From Sporolactobacillus nakayamae (GTDB lineage Bacteria; Bacillota; Bacilli; Bacillales; Sporolactobacillaceae), in NCBI RefSeq assembly GCF_900113325.1, contig NZ_FOOY01000010.1, positions 1 through 64,000 of the forward strand: a stretch of DNA of 64,000 nt. The letters are read 5' to 3'. Position numbers and translations under genes: made by a program. Shown one piece after another: positions 25,404-34,993 of this stretch. Position 1 is the first letter of the stretch, and each line of letters opens with the position of its first letter. The notes below the pieces were generated by a model. It had not been told where the DNA came from. It saw only the letters and a list, made by a program, of their open reading frames with translations, and did not search any database.

Positions 25404-26336
25404 TTATCTTGGAAAAATATCACCGGATAAATAGCGTTCGCCGGTGTCGTTAATAATACAGACAACCAGTTGACCTGGTTTGAATCGACGTGCAACTTGA
25501 AGTGCGACATAGACGGAGGCTCCTGAAGACGGGCCGCATAGAATGCCTTCTTCGCTTGCCAGACGGCGTGTGATTTCATAGGCGTCTTCATCGCTGACAT
25601 CGATCACTTCGTCGATAACGGACATATCCATCGTTTTGGGTATAAATCCAGGGCTCGTGCCGACAATTTTATGCCGTCCGGGTTTTCCACCGGTATATAC
25701 AGGTGATCCGGCAGGCTCGCAAATATGTACGGTCATGCCTGGGAATGCTTCTTTTAAGGCGTTTCCTGCTCCTGAAACGGTTCCTCCCGTTCCGGCGGCT
25801 CCAACAAAAGCGTTAAGGGTGCAGCCTAGAGAATGGACGTCCTTGATAATTTCAGCAGCAGTCGTTTTTTGATGTGCTGCAGGGTTGGCTTGATTTTCGA
25901 ATTGCATCGGCATGTAACTATTAGGCAGGCTTTCGGCTAATTCCCGTGCTTTTTTAATCGCACCGGGCATTTTATCTCTCCCAGGGGTCAATACAACTTC
26001 TGCGCCAAATGCTTTTAATAAATTAATGCGTTCCTGAGTCATCGTATCCGGCATGACAATAATCGCCTTGTAGCCGCGCGCAACTGCGACCATTGCGAGC
26101 CCGATGCCCATGTTTCCGGAAGTTGGTTCGATGATGGTTGCGCCTTTCCGGAGGATTCCTTGTCGTTCCGCTTCGAGAATCATGTACAACGCGGCGCGAT
26201 CCTTCACGCTTTTTGTAGGATTAAAATATTCCAATTTCACGTAAATAGCGGCACCGTTCGGATCCGGAAGCCGGTTTAGACGCACCATTGGGGTTGCGCC
26301 AACAAGTTCATCGATAGATTGAACAATTTTTGTCAT
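25404..26336 (-). CDS. ytkP: Cysteine synthase family PLP enzyme, YtkP-like
   Basis: 310 residues from the ATG at 26336 (RBS AGAGGT; the TTG seven codons up lies before that site). PLP lysine in KSVKDRAA near 42-49, the asparagine loop TSGNMGIGLA near 72, and the phosphate-binding GTGGTVSGAG near 177 are those of O-acetylserine sulfhydrylases. Adjacent thpR/ytlQ genes point to the YtkP branch rather than the main CysK. It would join sulfide and O-acetylserine to cysteine, but substrate of this branch has not been shown. Confidence 0.85.
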   Translation of the reverse strand: MTKIVQSIDELVGATPMVRLNRLPDPNGAAIYVKLEYFNPTKSVKDRAALYMILEAERQGILRKGATIIEPTSGNMGIGLAMVAVARGYKAIIVMPDTMTQERINLLKAFGAEVVLTPGRDKMPGAIKKARELAESLPNSYMPMQFENQANPAAHQKTTAAEIIKDVHSLGCTLNAFVGAAGTGGTVSGAGNALKEAFPGMTVHICEPAGSPVYTGGKPGRHKIVGTSPGFIPKTMDMSVIDEVIDVSDEDAYEITRRLASEEGILCGPSSGASVYVALQVARRFKPGQLVVCIINDTGERYLSGDIFPR

Positions 26337-26548
26337 AATTACCTCTCTTTTCTTCAAGGGCTTGTACAGCTAAGACGTACTATTCGAATTGTATTAGTTA
26401 CATTATACAGGATGAGTAGGGCGCGGGTCGACCATTGATGTATGATTTCCTAGTAAATAGGGATTGATTCTATAATAATAAACAAAGGTAACGATACGTG
26501 CATGAGCTGGTGGAGCATCGTTCTGATCAATAGGAAAGGGCTGAGGTT

Positions 26549-27106
26549 ATGTCAAACCATTTCTTTTTAGCGATTCCGATTGCTGAAAATCTAAGATCCT
26601 TATTATACGAAACAACAGATCCTTTTTTGGAATCTGTTTGTTATAAGCGAAGAACAGATCCAAGGGATTATCATATCACTCTTTTCTTCTTCGGCGGAGT
26701 TGATGAGGAAAGACAAGAGAACTTAAATCGTACCGTCGCGCGAGTCACGGAAAAAATTTCCGCTTTTCAAGTCATACTTACTGGAATCGACGGCTTTGGA
26801 GAGAAGCACCATCCACGCGTTTTGTTTGCTTCGCTTGCCCCAAATCACAGTCTGGAAGCACTAAGAGAGAAGCTGAGCCGAGAACTTGCTGAGATTGGCT
26901 TTGTTACTGAGAGCAGACCGTTTCATCCTCATATTACGCTGGCTAAAAGGTGGATAGAAGGCGAACTGTATCATGATCTGCCTGTAATGGATTGCGCGGT
27001 TTCAGGAAAATCGTGGGAAGTTAACGGCATATCACTGTTTAGGGTTCGTCCGGGTATGTCGCCACAGTATCAGTCGGTCGCCAATTTTCCATTTCGAAAC
27101 AAATAA
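26549..27106 (+). CDS. thpR: RNA 2',3'-cyclic phosphodiesterase ThpR (2H family, YtlP)
   Basis: 185 residues with two HxT motifs, HITLFF near 43 and HITLAK near 129, the catalytic pair of the 2H phosphoesterase (LigT/ThpR) family. These enzymes open 2',3'-cyclic phosphate ends of RNA and have reversible 2'-5' RNA ligase activity in vitro. The start SNHFFLAIPI is typical. RBS AAAGGGCTGAGG precedes ATG 26549. First gene of a plus-strand run with ytlQ and ytmP, as in B. subtilis. Confidence 0.9.
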   Translation: MSNHFFLAIPIAENLRSLLYETTDPFLESVCYKRRTDPRDYHITLFFFGGVDEERQENLNRTVARVTEKISAFQVILTGIDGFGEKHHPRVLFASLAPNHSLEALREKLSRELAEIGFVTESRPFHPHITLAKRWIEGELYHDLPVMDCAVSGKSWEVNGISLFRVRPGMSPQYQSVANFPFRNK

Positions 27107-27170
27107 AAATCGTTTCTTGTAAGCCTTTTTGTATTAGAATAGGGCATAGACTAGGTGAAGGTGGACAAGT

Positions 27171-27959
27171 ATGGCTCAGCTCATTAAGGTTAATCAATGT
27201 GTTTCACGGTATCAATTAAACTTGCGCTGTTATGCAAATCGGTATAATTGGTTGAAAAAAAGGCGCATGGAGGCATGGAGAGAGAAGTGGTTAGATAAAC
27301 ATACTATTCAAAATTCAGTTAGTGGTGTCGATAAATATAGTAATCATTGGAAAATTGGTTTTGATGACTGGCTGTTTGATAAACAAGTGTTGTGGTCGAC
27401 GCGCACTGCGTTTGAACGATCGGCGCGACCGGATGATATTCTCACGGAGCAATGGTTAAGAAGAATGCTCAAGGGAATAAATGATGTTTCTTTTTTTATG
27501 TATCGCCCGGTGCTGCTTACCAAATCCGGCCCCGTTCAGCTTGATTCTTTGCTGATCACCAATGATAGGATCTGCTGTGTTCATCCGCTCTTGGGAGAGA
27601 CAGGCGATGTATTTCAGCCATATTCGCAAAGAATGTGGAATCAGATTACGAATGGAGCTGCGGTACGTCCGCTAGTAAATCCGATGATCTCACTGCGGCG
27701 AACGAAAGCGGTTGTTGCCGCATTTCTGAAGGGTAAAGGATTGACCTCAATGCAAGTTGCTACAGTTGTTTACGCTCCAGACTGTTATATTGAAGATACG
27801 GTTAACGACTATGAGACGGATTTTGTGGATCAGCGGAATGAAAGCGAATGGTTTCAAAGAATGGATCAGCATTCATTGCTTATGAAAAGGGAGCAGCTTG
27901 AAGCTGCTGAAGCATTGCTGAAGATGAGTGAAACTCTGTGCGACTCAAGAAAAGATTGA
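27171..27959 (+). CDS. ytlQ: YtlQ-like protein, possibly a degenerate NERD nuclease fold
   Basis: 262 residues of unknown function; name from position between thpR and ytmP. The middle, GPVQLDSLLITNDRICCVHPLLG (about residues 122-144), followed by a W and by NPMISLRR...VVAAFLK, follows the outline of the nuclease-related NERD domain (D at the first strand, then a second strand, W, N-P, helix). However the expected ExK after the second strand is replaced by VHP, so an active nuclease is unlikely. No membrane segments. RBS AGGTG 5-8 bases before ATG 27171. Confidence 0.6.
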   Translation: MAQLIKVNQCVSRYQLNLRCYANRYNWLKKRRMEAWREKWLDKHTIQNSVSGVDKYSNHWKIGFDDWLFDKQVLWSTRTAFERSARPDDILTEQWLRRMLKGINDVSFFMYRPVLLTKSGPVQLDSLLITNDRICCVHPLLGETGDVFQPYSQRMWNQITNGAAVRPLVNPMISLRRTKAVVAAFLKGKGLTSMQVATVVYAPDCYIEDTVNDYETDFVDQRNESEWFQRMDQHSLLMKREQLEAAEALLKMSETLCDSRKD

Positions 27960-28087
27960 TCACAAAACATGAGACAGAATCTCATTTTAATGATTGTTGA
28001 TTCAACGTGAACGTGGTATATTTTTAGGCATAGTCTTTTTTTTCACTGATTAATTCGGCTAAGTCAGAAAGGCAATGGTGGAATGTT

Positions 28088-28888
28088 TTGATTCGATTTT
28101 TCGATGGCGATAATTGGGAAATTTCTCCGGCAGGAGGACTAACTGGAGAAGCCTTTATGGCAAGTTCCGGGGAAAATAAGCTTTTTATTAAGCGAAATTC
28201 TTCTCCTTTTCTTGCTGTTCTTTCTGCTGAGGGCATCGTTCCGAAACTGCTGTGGACACGGCGTGTAGACAATGGTGATGTGCTGACCGCACAGAAATGG
28301 ATGACGGGAAGAGTACTGACGCCTAAAGAAATGTCTTCAGATAAAGTCGCCGGATTATTGAAGAAAATTCATACGTCCGAGCCGCTTCTAACTATGATGA
28401 AACGACTGGGCAAGAAGCCAATGACGACCACGCAAATCGTAAATCAGCTGACGGGTCAGGCGCGCGGGCGCAATGAGACACGCGCACTTCGACAATCGCT
28501 CAACTTTTTAAAAGATAGGGCAGAGCTTGCAGAATACCCGAAAAAGAGTGTCTGTCATTCGGATATTAACCATAATAATTGGTTACTTGGAAATGATGAA
28601 AAAAGTTTGTACCTTGTGGATTGGGATCAGGCGGTGATCGCCGATCCGGCCATGGATCTGGCCATGCTGCTTTACTGGTATGTCGAAGAGGATCAATGGC
28701 AAAATTGGCTTGGACTTTATGGACTCGAACTCACACCATCTTTGCAGTTGCGGCTTGTGTGGCATATGCTGGCGATGACCTTGAGATTTATGTTCTGGCA
28801 TCAGGAACATGCCGAGACGAAGAAAATGATCTTATTTGAGAAAGACTTGCTCTGGCTTAATGAGTATGCCGTGGATTCCTTACTCTGA
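28088..28888 (+). CDS. ytmP: Phosphotransferase family protein YtmP (choline/aminoglycoside kinase fold)
   Basis: 266 residues. The kinase-like catalytic loop VCHSDINHNNWLL (near 156-168) and metal-binding LVDWDQAVIADPAMDLAMLL (near 177) are those of the APH/ChoK family; the N-terminal lobe has LFIKRNS as the likely ATP lysine. The substrate in Bacillus is not known. Start TTG 28088 is the first plausible codon, with ATGGTGG upstream; the start is the weak point. In B. subtilis trmB follows directly; here a repeat lies between. Confidence 0.8.
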   Translation: MIRFFDGDNWEISPAGGLTGEAFMASSGENKLFIKRNSSPFLAVLSAEGIVPKLLWTRRVDNGDVLTAQKWMTGRVLTPKEMSSDKVAGLLKKIHTSEPLLTMMKRLGKKPMTTTQIVNQLTGQARGRNETRALRQSLNFLKDRAELAEYPKKSVCHSDINHNNWLLGNDEKSLYLVDWDQAVIADPAMDLAMLLYWYVEEDQWQNWLGLYGLELTPSLQLRLVWHMLAMTLRFMFWHQEHAETKKMILFEKDLLWLNEYAVDSLL

Positions 28889-29019
28889 GTGCGCATATAA
28901 ATCATGTACATGAAAGGTCGGTTAGTGAATACAACTCGAATCAGGCATCTTCCCGGTGATCGGGGGGATGCACTTTTTTGCACGAATACGCAAAGTTGGG
29001 AACTAGCGCGGAAGATCTT

Positions 29020-29190
29020 TGTTTAGAAAAATCGGACATGCCCGTTCCTTCCTTCCGCAGGGTGCGGTTGCGGCGGTTGCTCGCTTGCCGCGGACGTCTC
29101 GACCTCCGCTTTTGAGCCAAGACACCGATTTTTAGAAAATTTGGCTTTGCCAAATCTCCGGCGCTTTGTTCGTGACAAAATACCAGGATG
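29020..29190 (-). repeat. Intergenic repeat, B-like sub-unit, inverted
   Basis: Read on the minus strand it runs from GCAAAGCCAAATTTTCTAA through GGTGTCTTGGC, AAAGCGGAGG and CCGCGGCAAGCGAGC to CCTGCGGAAGG and GTCCGATTTTTCTAA, the landmarks of sub-unit B at 16190-16445 in shortened form. It separates ytmP from trmB. The rest of 28889-29311 holds no gene; the trmB promoter and RBS (GGGAGAG) lie at its right end. Confidence 0.75.
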
Positions 29191-29311
29191 CTGAAGAAGT
29201 TCATGGTAAAATAATAAATACAATAAAGTGATTGACGCAAACCCGCTGCGTGCGAACTATGCGCGCTAATAATAGTTTTATTCTTAAAGTGAAAATAAGG
29301 GAGAGTTAAAC

Positions 29312-29953
29312 ATGAGAGTACGCCATAAACCTTGGGCTAAAGGAAAACTTGATTTGCATTCGGATATTGTGATTCAGTCAGCCAGAGATTACAACGGCGA
29401 ATGGCATGAAGTGTTTCATAAAGAAGCGCCGCTTCATGTAGAAATCGGATCAGGGAAAGGCCGCTTCATCACAGGTATGGCGAAAAAATATCCGAATGAC
29501 AATTTCGTAGGTATTGAGCTGCACGAAAGTGTGATCGTTACCGCTCTTGACAAGTGCCTTGAAGAAGGTATTGAAAATGTTCGTTTGATTAATGAAGATG
29601 CAAGAGGGCTTACCGAGTTTTTTGCTGAGGATGAGGTAGATGCTCTTTACTTGAACTTCTGTGATCCGTGGCCGAAAAACCGCCATGAAAAAAGAAGGCT
29701 GACTTATTCAGCCTTTCTTGCCCAATATGAGTATGTGCTGAAAAAAGGTGGAGTTCTCAACTTTAAAACGGATAATCAGGGTTTGTTTGAATATTCACTT
29801 GAAAGTTTTTCAAAATATGGGTTTACGCTTCAAAATATTAGTCTTGATTTACATCGCGCGCGGCTCAAAGACAATGTGGTTACTGAATATGAAGAAAAAT
29901 TTTCTGAAAAAGGGCAGAGAATTTATCGCTGTGAGGCCATAGCCAGTGAGTGA
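29312..29953 (+). CDS. trmB: tRNA (guanine-N7-)-methyltransferase
   Basis: 213 residues. SAM-binding motif I VEIGSGKGRF near 43-52, motif post-I NFVGIELHE, and the catalytic PWPKNRHEKRRLT near 121 (the D-P-W-P-K-x-R-H-x-K-R-R-L signature) define TrmB, which places m7G46 in the tRNA variable loop. RBS GGGAGAG precedes ATG 29312. Confidence 0.96.
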   Translation: MRVRHKPWAKGKLDLHSDIVIQSARDYNGEWHEVFHKEAPLHVEIGSGKGRFITGMAKKYPNDNFVGIELHESVIVTALDKCLEEGIENVRLINEDARGLTEFFAEDEVDALYLNFCDPWPKNRHEKRRLTYSAFLAQYEYVLKKGGVLNFKTDNQGLFEYSLESFSKYGFTLQNISLDLHRARLKDNVVTEYEEKFSEKGQRIYRCEAIASE

Positions 29954-29964
29954 ACTAACGCATC

Positions 29965-30000
29965 ACCAAGGTAGGGCATTTACCTTACCCTTGTTTTTGC
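29965..30000 (+). terminator. trmB terminator
   Basis: CAAGGTA...TACCCTTG hairpin with one bulge, followed by TTTTT; its right arm overlaps the stop codon region of convergent ytzB. Confidence 0.6.
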
Positions 30001-30314
30001 GCCTTAAATTCCAAAATTGTTCCGCTGGCCGCATCGGCGATAAAGTCAAAATGGTGATTGCCTCCTTTTTCATTTGAAATCAAGCCGCCTCTATACACCA
30101 TATGGGTCAAACTGTCTTTTGACCAAATATGCGGCGAAAGATAGATCCAAGCTCCGTCAATTGTGAGTTGTTTGGTAACCGTATCTTTGACGCGTTCCAA
30201 CACTTTTTCTGAGCTTAGCGTCTTCTTTTCGGACATAAGGCGGCTAGTGGCGGTACCTGCGAGGTATCCGGCGGCCAAACCGATAACAAGTGCTGTTCCA
30301 AAGTGACTTTTCAT
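29985..30314 (-). CDS. ytzB: YtzB-like membrane-anchored PepSY-type small protein
   Basis: 109 residues. A single N-terminal hydrophobic helix (ALVIGLAAGYLAGTA) then a small globular part ending HHFDFIADAASGTILEFK, a PepSY-like strand pattern (DxxTGxIL). Position between trmB and ytpQ-region genes matches B. subtilis ytzB. Function unknown. RBS GAGGAATT 6 bases before the ATG at 30314. Confidence 0.75.
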   Translation of the reverse strand: MKSHFGTALVIGLAAGYLAGTATSRLMSEKKTLSSEKVLERVKDTVTKQLTIDGAWIYLSPHIWSKDSLTHMVYRGGLISNEKGGNHHFDFIADAASGTILEFKAQKQG

Positions 30315-30542
30315 GTTAATTCCTCTATTCTCACAGGCGTATGCTCGACAGTTGTCAAATCTGAACCGAGGGAGATCCTGTGTTTTGGATTCTTAGATCT
30401 ACTTCAAAGTATAATAAAAGTGATCCACTTAACCAAGTATTAAATGGATCGCTTATTAAAGGCGTTCAAATCCTGAGAAAATAATCGCGGGGGCAGCCTG
30501 AGAATGCGCAGTTATCTCAATAGGAAAGAAGGAGAATAACAT

Positions 30543-31073
30543 ATGATCATTATCGGAGTAGGAACAAAAAATCCGGCTAAGATAGAGGCAGTGAATCAAT
30601 TGATTCAAAATCAAAGTATGGACGCGATCATTCGGAGCTTTGATGTTCCTTCTGGAATTTCAGCGATGCCTATGTCTGATTCGGAGACGAGGCAAGGGGC
30701 GATTAATCGTGCGAAAGCCGTACTGCAACAGGATTCGGAAGTTACCTTCGGTGTCGGTATGGAAGGCGGCGTGTCCGATATTGATGGGGACATGTACCTA
30801 TGCAACTGGGCGGCGGCAGCAGACCGTCATGGTCAGCTCATCAGCGCGGGCGGTGCCAGAATTCTTCTCCCAGAGGTGCTTGCCGAAGGAATTCGCGCCG
30901 GTCATGAGCTTGGAGATCTCGCTGATGAGTATGCGCAGCAGAAGAATGTGCGCACTCATGGAGGAACAATCGGTATTCTTACCGAGGGACGAATCACACG
31001 TACTGAAATGTTTCTACATATTCTTAAATTAATTGAAGGCATGTATGCGCATAGAAAAACGGAAAACAGTTGA
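30543..31073 (+). CDS. DUF84 family inosine/xanthosine triphosphatase, YjjX-like
   Basis: 176 residues. GVGTKNPAKIEAV at the N-terminus, SGISAMPMSDSETRQGAINRA near 42 and FGVGMEGGV near 79 are the landmarks of the DUF84/YjjX family, house-cleaning enzymes that hydrolyse ITP and XTP (and other non-canonical nucleotides). RBS AAGGAG lies 8 bases before ATG 30543. Stands alone between ytzB and ytpQ. Confidence 0.85.
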   Translation: MIIIGVGTKNPAKIEAVNQLIQNQSMDAIIRSFDVPSGISAMPMSDSETRQGAINRAKAVLQQDSEVTFGVGMEGGVSDIDGDMYLCNWAAAADRHGQLISAGGARILLPEVLAEGIRAGHELGDLADEYAQQKNVRTHGGTIGILTEGRITRTEMFLHILKLIEGMYAHRKTENS

Positions 31074-31175
31074 AAAGAGGATAACCTATTCATATGAAGC
31101 AAGGCTATGCTAAACTAAGGTCATATCCACGAAAATGCGGCACCTGGCGAACGAAATGAAAAGGGGCTGATGTGT

Positions 31176-31991
31176 ATGGATCGTGCTGAATTAAGGAAAA
31201 TGCTTGAACTCAAGTTAAATGGCAAAGGACGTAAATTGCATTTTGATCATAAAAAAGACAGTGTGCGCGTTGAACAGGATATGAATGGAAAAGGGGTAAC
31301 CCTTTCGATAAATGAATTGCTCCGTCGTTTCGAGGAAAAAGGTCCCGAAGCGCTGGACCAATCGATCATTGCCATTGACCGCGGACTTAAGGCTATGGCT
31401 TGCGCTCCGCACTTAAAAGGGAATGAAGATCGTATTTTTCCGGTGATTCGCTCCGCGTCTTTTCCCAATCAAACGGCAGACGGACAGGCGCTTGTTTCAA
31501 GAGAACATACTGCTGAAACGAGGATTTACTATGCGCTTGACCTTGGAGACGCATGTCGACTGATTGACAAACGTTTTCTCGATCAAGAAGGCATGGATGA
31601 GCAGGCACTTAAAGAACGCGCAACAGTTAATTTGAGCGCGCTTCCGACTAAAATAAAAAAGGATATCGTCCGCAATAACACTTTTTATTTTATCAGTATG
31701 AATGACGGGTATGATGCCAGCCGATTATTGAACCGAAAGCTTGTCGCAGATATGCGTGCGAAAGCGAAGGGTGATTTGACTGTGGCGATCCCTCATCAGG
31801 ATGTGCTGATTTTCGGTGATATTGTTAATCCTGAAGGATACGATATCCTCGCTCAGATGACAATGAAATTTTATACGACAGGTGCTCTGAGAATCACAAT
31901 GCTTCCGTTTATTTTTGACGAGAAGGAAACGCTTGAACCAATTTTTATTATGGCCAATAAACGACCAATCCCTGGAAATGACACGAACTAA
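31176..31991 (+). CDS. ytpQ: DUF1444 protein YtpQ
   Basis: 271 residues. Matches the DUF1444/YtpQ family, a cytosolic protein of unknown function that precedes ytpR in Bacillales: start MDRAELRKMLELKL, IFPVIRSASFP near 90, and FPFIFDEKETLEPIF-like end (LPFIFDEKETLEPIFIM). ATG at 31176 is chosen over the one two codons earlier because AAGGGG is 9 rather than 3 bases away. Probably in one transcript with ytpR and sftA. Confidence 0.85.
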   Translation: MDRAELRKMLELKLNGKGRKLHFDHKKDSVRVEQDMNGKGVTLSINELLRRFEEKGPEALDQSIIAIDRGLKAMACAPHLKGNEDRIFPVIRSASFPNQTADGQALVSREHTAETRIYYALDLGDACRLIDKRFLDQEGMDEQALKERATVNLSALPTKIKKDIVRNNTFYFISMNDGYDASRLLNRKLVADMRAKAKGDLTVAIPHQDVLIFGDIVNPEGYDILAQMTMKFYTTGALRITMLPFIFDEKETLEPIFIMANKRPIPGNDTN

Positions 31992-32047
31992 AAATAGTGC
32001 CGTCAAAAGACGGGGCGCAGTATAACCATGCGGAAGGAGTTTCATGA

Positions 32048-32665
32048 ATGATTCTTTATTATAATCGGAAAGGCATTGGAGACACGTTGATTGTTTACTT
32101 GAAGGAAGGGGGAAAGCAAAGCGTTCAGACGAAAAATGATGTCGCGCGAGTCTTCGACGAGACGACCAATGAGACGCTAGGATTAAATTTCTTTAATGCT
32201 TCTCAGTTTTTAGGCGATCAAGCGACAGGAGCGGTGGCGGTAAATGCCGCACTCATTGACTTGCTGAATCAGAAACTGACTGATGCAAAAGTGGATCTGA
32301 CTTTGCCTGTGGATGTTCAACCTTTGATTGTGGCCGGCTATGTATCTGAATCAAAGAAACATCCGGATTCAGATCATATGCATGTGTGTCAGGTGGATTG
32401 CGGTGAAGAGACGCTGCAAATTGTTTGCGGCGCACCGAATATTGAACAAGGGCAGAAGGTGGTTGTCGCCAAAATCGGCGCACTGATGCCTAATGGAACC
32501 ATTATTCGTCCTACTGTGCTGCGCGGAGTATCTTCTGACGGGATGATCTGCTCCGCTCGTGAATTGGCGCTTGCCAATGCACCGCAAAAGAGAGGCATTC
32601 TGGTGCTCAATTCAGAGACTCAAGTCGGACAAGATTTCAATTCATTAAAGAAAATGCACGTCTAA
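32048..32665 (+). CDS. ytpR: YtpR, tRNA-binding OB-fold protein
   Basis: 205 residues. An N-terminal DUF4479 segment (1-80) is followed by a tRNA-binding OB domain (about 92-200): VAGYVSESKKHPDSDHMHVCQVDCG, LQIVCGAPNIEQGQ, and SDGMICSARELAL, shortened here, as in the N-terminus of PheT and in Trbp111. Its role in Bacillus is unknown. RBS GGAAGGAG precedes ATG 32048. Lies between ytpQ and sftA as in B. subtilis. Confidence 0.9.
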   Translation: MILYYNRKGIGDTLIVYLKEGGKQSVQTKNDVARVFDETTNETLGLNFFNASQFLGDQATGAVAVNAALIDLLNQKLTDAKVDLTLPVDVQPLIVAGYVSESKKHPDSDHMHVCQVDCGEETLQIVCGAPNIEQGQKVVVAKIGALMPNGTIIRPTVLRGVSSDGMICSARELALANAPQKRGILVLNSETQVGQDFNSLKKMHV

Positions 32666-32698
32666 CGCATAAATTCATGTGAAGGTGAGGTGAATGGA

Positions 32699-34993
32699 AT
32701 GGCTGACAGATGGTGGCACCATTTTTTCAATCAGGATAGTGATGACGATTCCGAGCATGAACAAGAAATTGAGAGATCGCATCCGGCAGCTCCTGTGGGG
32801 CGTTTTAAGGATACGAATCGGCATGCTGAGGTAAAAATGCTTGCTCGATATCCAGAACATAATACGCCTGCCGTGAAGGGGCATCATTTGGTTAAGGAGA
32901 CACATCTGCCTAATCAGCAGGCTTCAGAGCATCAAAAGAAAAAGACGCCGTTCCGTCTGACTAAGGTACCTTCCCCCGTCTTCGGCTATCGCAAGCCGCC
33001 GGACAGCTTCAGCTCAACAAAACAGGATTCTTCTTTTTATCTAGATGTCTCAAAAGAAACACAGGAAAAGCGGCAAATTCAGGAGCATAAACAAGAAGAC
33101 TTGCAGCGCTCAGTTGAACTTCCGTCTTCTGCGGATCATCCGGTTCTTGATCGGAAAATCACAGATCAACCATCGTTAAACAGAACGAAAGAGATGCAAA
33201 AAGAGGAAGCACACGAGGAGAATAAGTCTGCCGAAGTAGTTGAGTCATCTGAGAAAGTGCGTCCGCTAAGCGCGCGCTCCGTTCAACAGGAGTCACTAGC
33301 GTACTCGGACCACGTGCAGAAGCAACGAATAAATAACCGCACAGAAGAGCATTCGGAAAAAGAAGCAACTGACGACTCAATGGACAGCGGTGTACCTGTT
33401 AAGGAGAATGAAGGCATAATGCGCGTGAAGAGCCGTTTGCCGCGTTCTCCTCACCGTCAAAACACCCAATCCAAGGTTCCGTTCAACGTTCTGATGTTTC
33501 ATTCGGATGGGCAAGCGAAGCACGTATCAAAGCCTAATTCTATTGATGAACGGCCAAAAGTCTCCGAGTTGCAGATGCCTCTTGACTTGCTTAATGATTC
33601 CGCACAATCGGAACAAGATAGTGATGCTTGGATTGAAGATAAAAAAGCGACCTTAACGGAAACACTCGAAAATTTCCATGTCGATGCCGATGTGATTGGT
33701 TATGTGCGCGGGCCAAGTGTCACTCGATTTGATCTACATCTTCATCCTGGTGTGAAGATTAATAAGGTTCTCAGTTTAAATGAGGACATCAAATTGAGTC
33801 TAGCAGCCAGGCAAATACGAATCGCTCCGGTTCCCGGGACAAGCGCTGTGGGGATTGAAATACCAAATAAGGTTAGAAGACCCGTTCTGCTTAAAGAATT
33901 GCTGACATCGGCGGAATATAAAAAAAGCAGAGCGCCATTGACGGCTGCCCTCGGTCAAGATGTGTCAGGCAATCAGGTAGTTACCGATCTGGCGAAAATG
34001 CCCCACGGACTCATTGCCGGCGCAACCGGTTCGGGGAAAAGCGTGTGCATTCACTCGTTGATCTTAAGTTTGATTTATCGTACGCCGCCTGAGGATCTTC
34101 GCTTTCTTCTAATTGATCCCAAAGTGGTTGAGCTCGCCCCTTATCAGGAGATTCCACATTTAGCTGCTCCCGTAATTACTGAGCCCAAAGAGGCGGCAGC
34201 GGCCCTTAAATGGGCTGTTGAAGAAATGGAACAAAGATATCGTCTGTTCGCGGATAACGCCGTACGAGACATGGAAGGCTATAATCGTAAAGTAGCTGCT
34301 GGGAACACGAGCGACACGAAAATTCCGTACATAGTCATAATAATTGATGAACTCGCTGATCTGATGATGGTCGCTCCGCAGGATGTTGAAGAATCCGTAT
34401 GCCGGATCGCTCAAAAAGCGCGAGCGGCAGGTATTCATTTGCTTGTCGCAACACAAAGGCCGTCCGTAGATGTCATTACGGGACTTATAAAATCAAATAT
34501 TCCGACCCGAATTGCGTTCAGCGTTTCATCGCAGACAGACTCCAGAACAATTTTGGACTGTGGCGGGGCAGAGCGCTTGCTTGGGCGAGGTGACTTGCTG
34601 TTTGCGGAAAACGGTTCCCGCAGTCTGCGCAGACTCCAAGCATGCTACGTATCTGATGAAGAAATTAACCGTGTAACACATGCATTCCAAGATTGGCAAA
34701 AACCAGATTACCTCTTCTCTCCCGAAACGGTTCGTACTGATTACGAACGTTCGGAACAGGAGGATGAATTGCTTGGTGATGCGGCGGCTTTTGTTGTCGA
34801 GCAGGGACAAGCTTCGGTATCCGGCATTCAACGCCATTTTCGAGTCGGTTACAATAGAGCCGCCCGTCTCGTGGATGAACTGGAGTTGCGTAGCATTATT
34901 TCAGCGAATAATGGAAGCAAGCCTCGTCAGGTACTGGTTTCTAAGGAAAAACTTAGAGAACAGCTGGCTGAACACGAGTTGGACGACTGCTGA
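32699..34993 (+). CDS. sftA: DNA translocase SftA (YtpS)
   Basis: 764 residues from ATG 32699 (RBS AAGGTGAGG; GTG 32690 lies inside the RBS). The first 300 residues are charged and low-complexity and contain no membrane helix, unlike FtsK/SpoIIIE. The motor follows: GATGSGKSVCIHSL (Walker A near 441), LLIDPKVVEL, IIDELADLMM (Walker B near 543) and the C-terminal winged-helix gamma domain VSGIQRHFRVGYNRAARLVDELE, shortened, which reads SRS/KOPS-type sites. SftA is soluble, joins the division site, and moves DNA away from the closing septum before SpoIIIE acts. Confidence 0.92.
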   Translation: MADRWWHHFFNQDSDDDSEHEQEIERSHPAAPVGRFKDTNRHAEVKMLARYPEHNTPAVKGHHLVKETHLPNQQASEHQKKKTPFRLTKVPSPVFGYRKPPDSFSSTKQDSSFYLDVSKETQEKRQIQEHKQEDLQRSVELPSSADHPVLDRKITDQPSLNRTKEMQKEEAHEENKSAEVVESSEKVRPLSARSVQQESLAYSDHVQKQRINNRTEEHSEKEATDDSMDSGVPVKENEGIMRVKSRLPRSPHRQNTQSKVPFNVLMFHSDGQAKHVSKPNSIDERPKVSELQMPLDLLNDSAQSEQDSDAWIEDKKATLTETLENFHVDADVIGYVRGPSVTRFDLHLHPGVKINKVLSLNEDIKLSLAARQIRIAPVPGTSAVGIEIPNKVRRPVLLKELLTSAEYKKSRAPLTAALGQDVSGNQVVTDLAKMPHGLIAGATGSGKSVCIHSLILSLIYRTPPEDLRFLLIDPKVVELAPYQEIPHLAAPVITEPKEAAAALKWAVEEMEQRYRLFADNAVRDMEGYNRKVAAGNTSDTKIPYIVIIIDELADLMMVAPQDVEESVCRIAQKARAAGIHLLVATQRPSVDVITGLIKSNIPTRIAFSVSSQTDSRTILDCGGAERLLGRGDLLFAENGSRSLRRLQACYVSDEEINRVTHAFQDWQKPDYLFSPETVRTDYERSEQEDELLGDAAAFVVEQGQASVSGIQRHFRVGYNRAARLVDELELRSIISANNGSKPRQVLVSKEKLREQLAEHELDDC

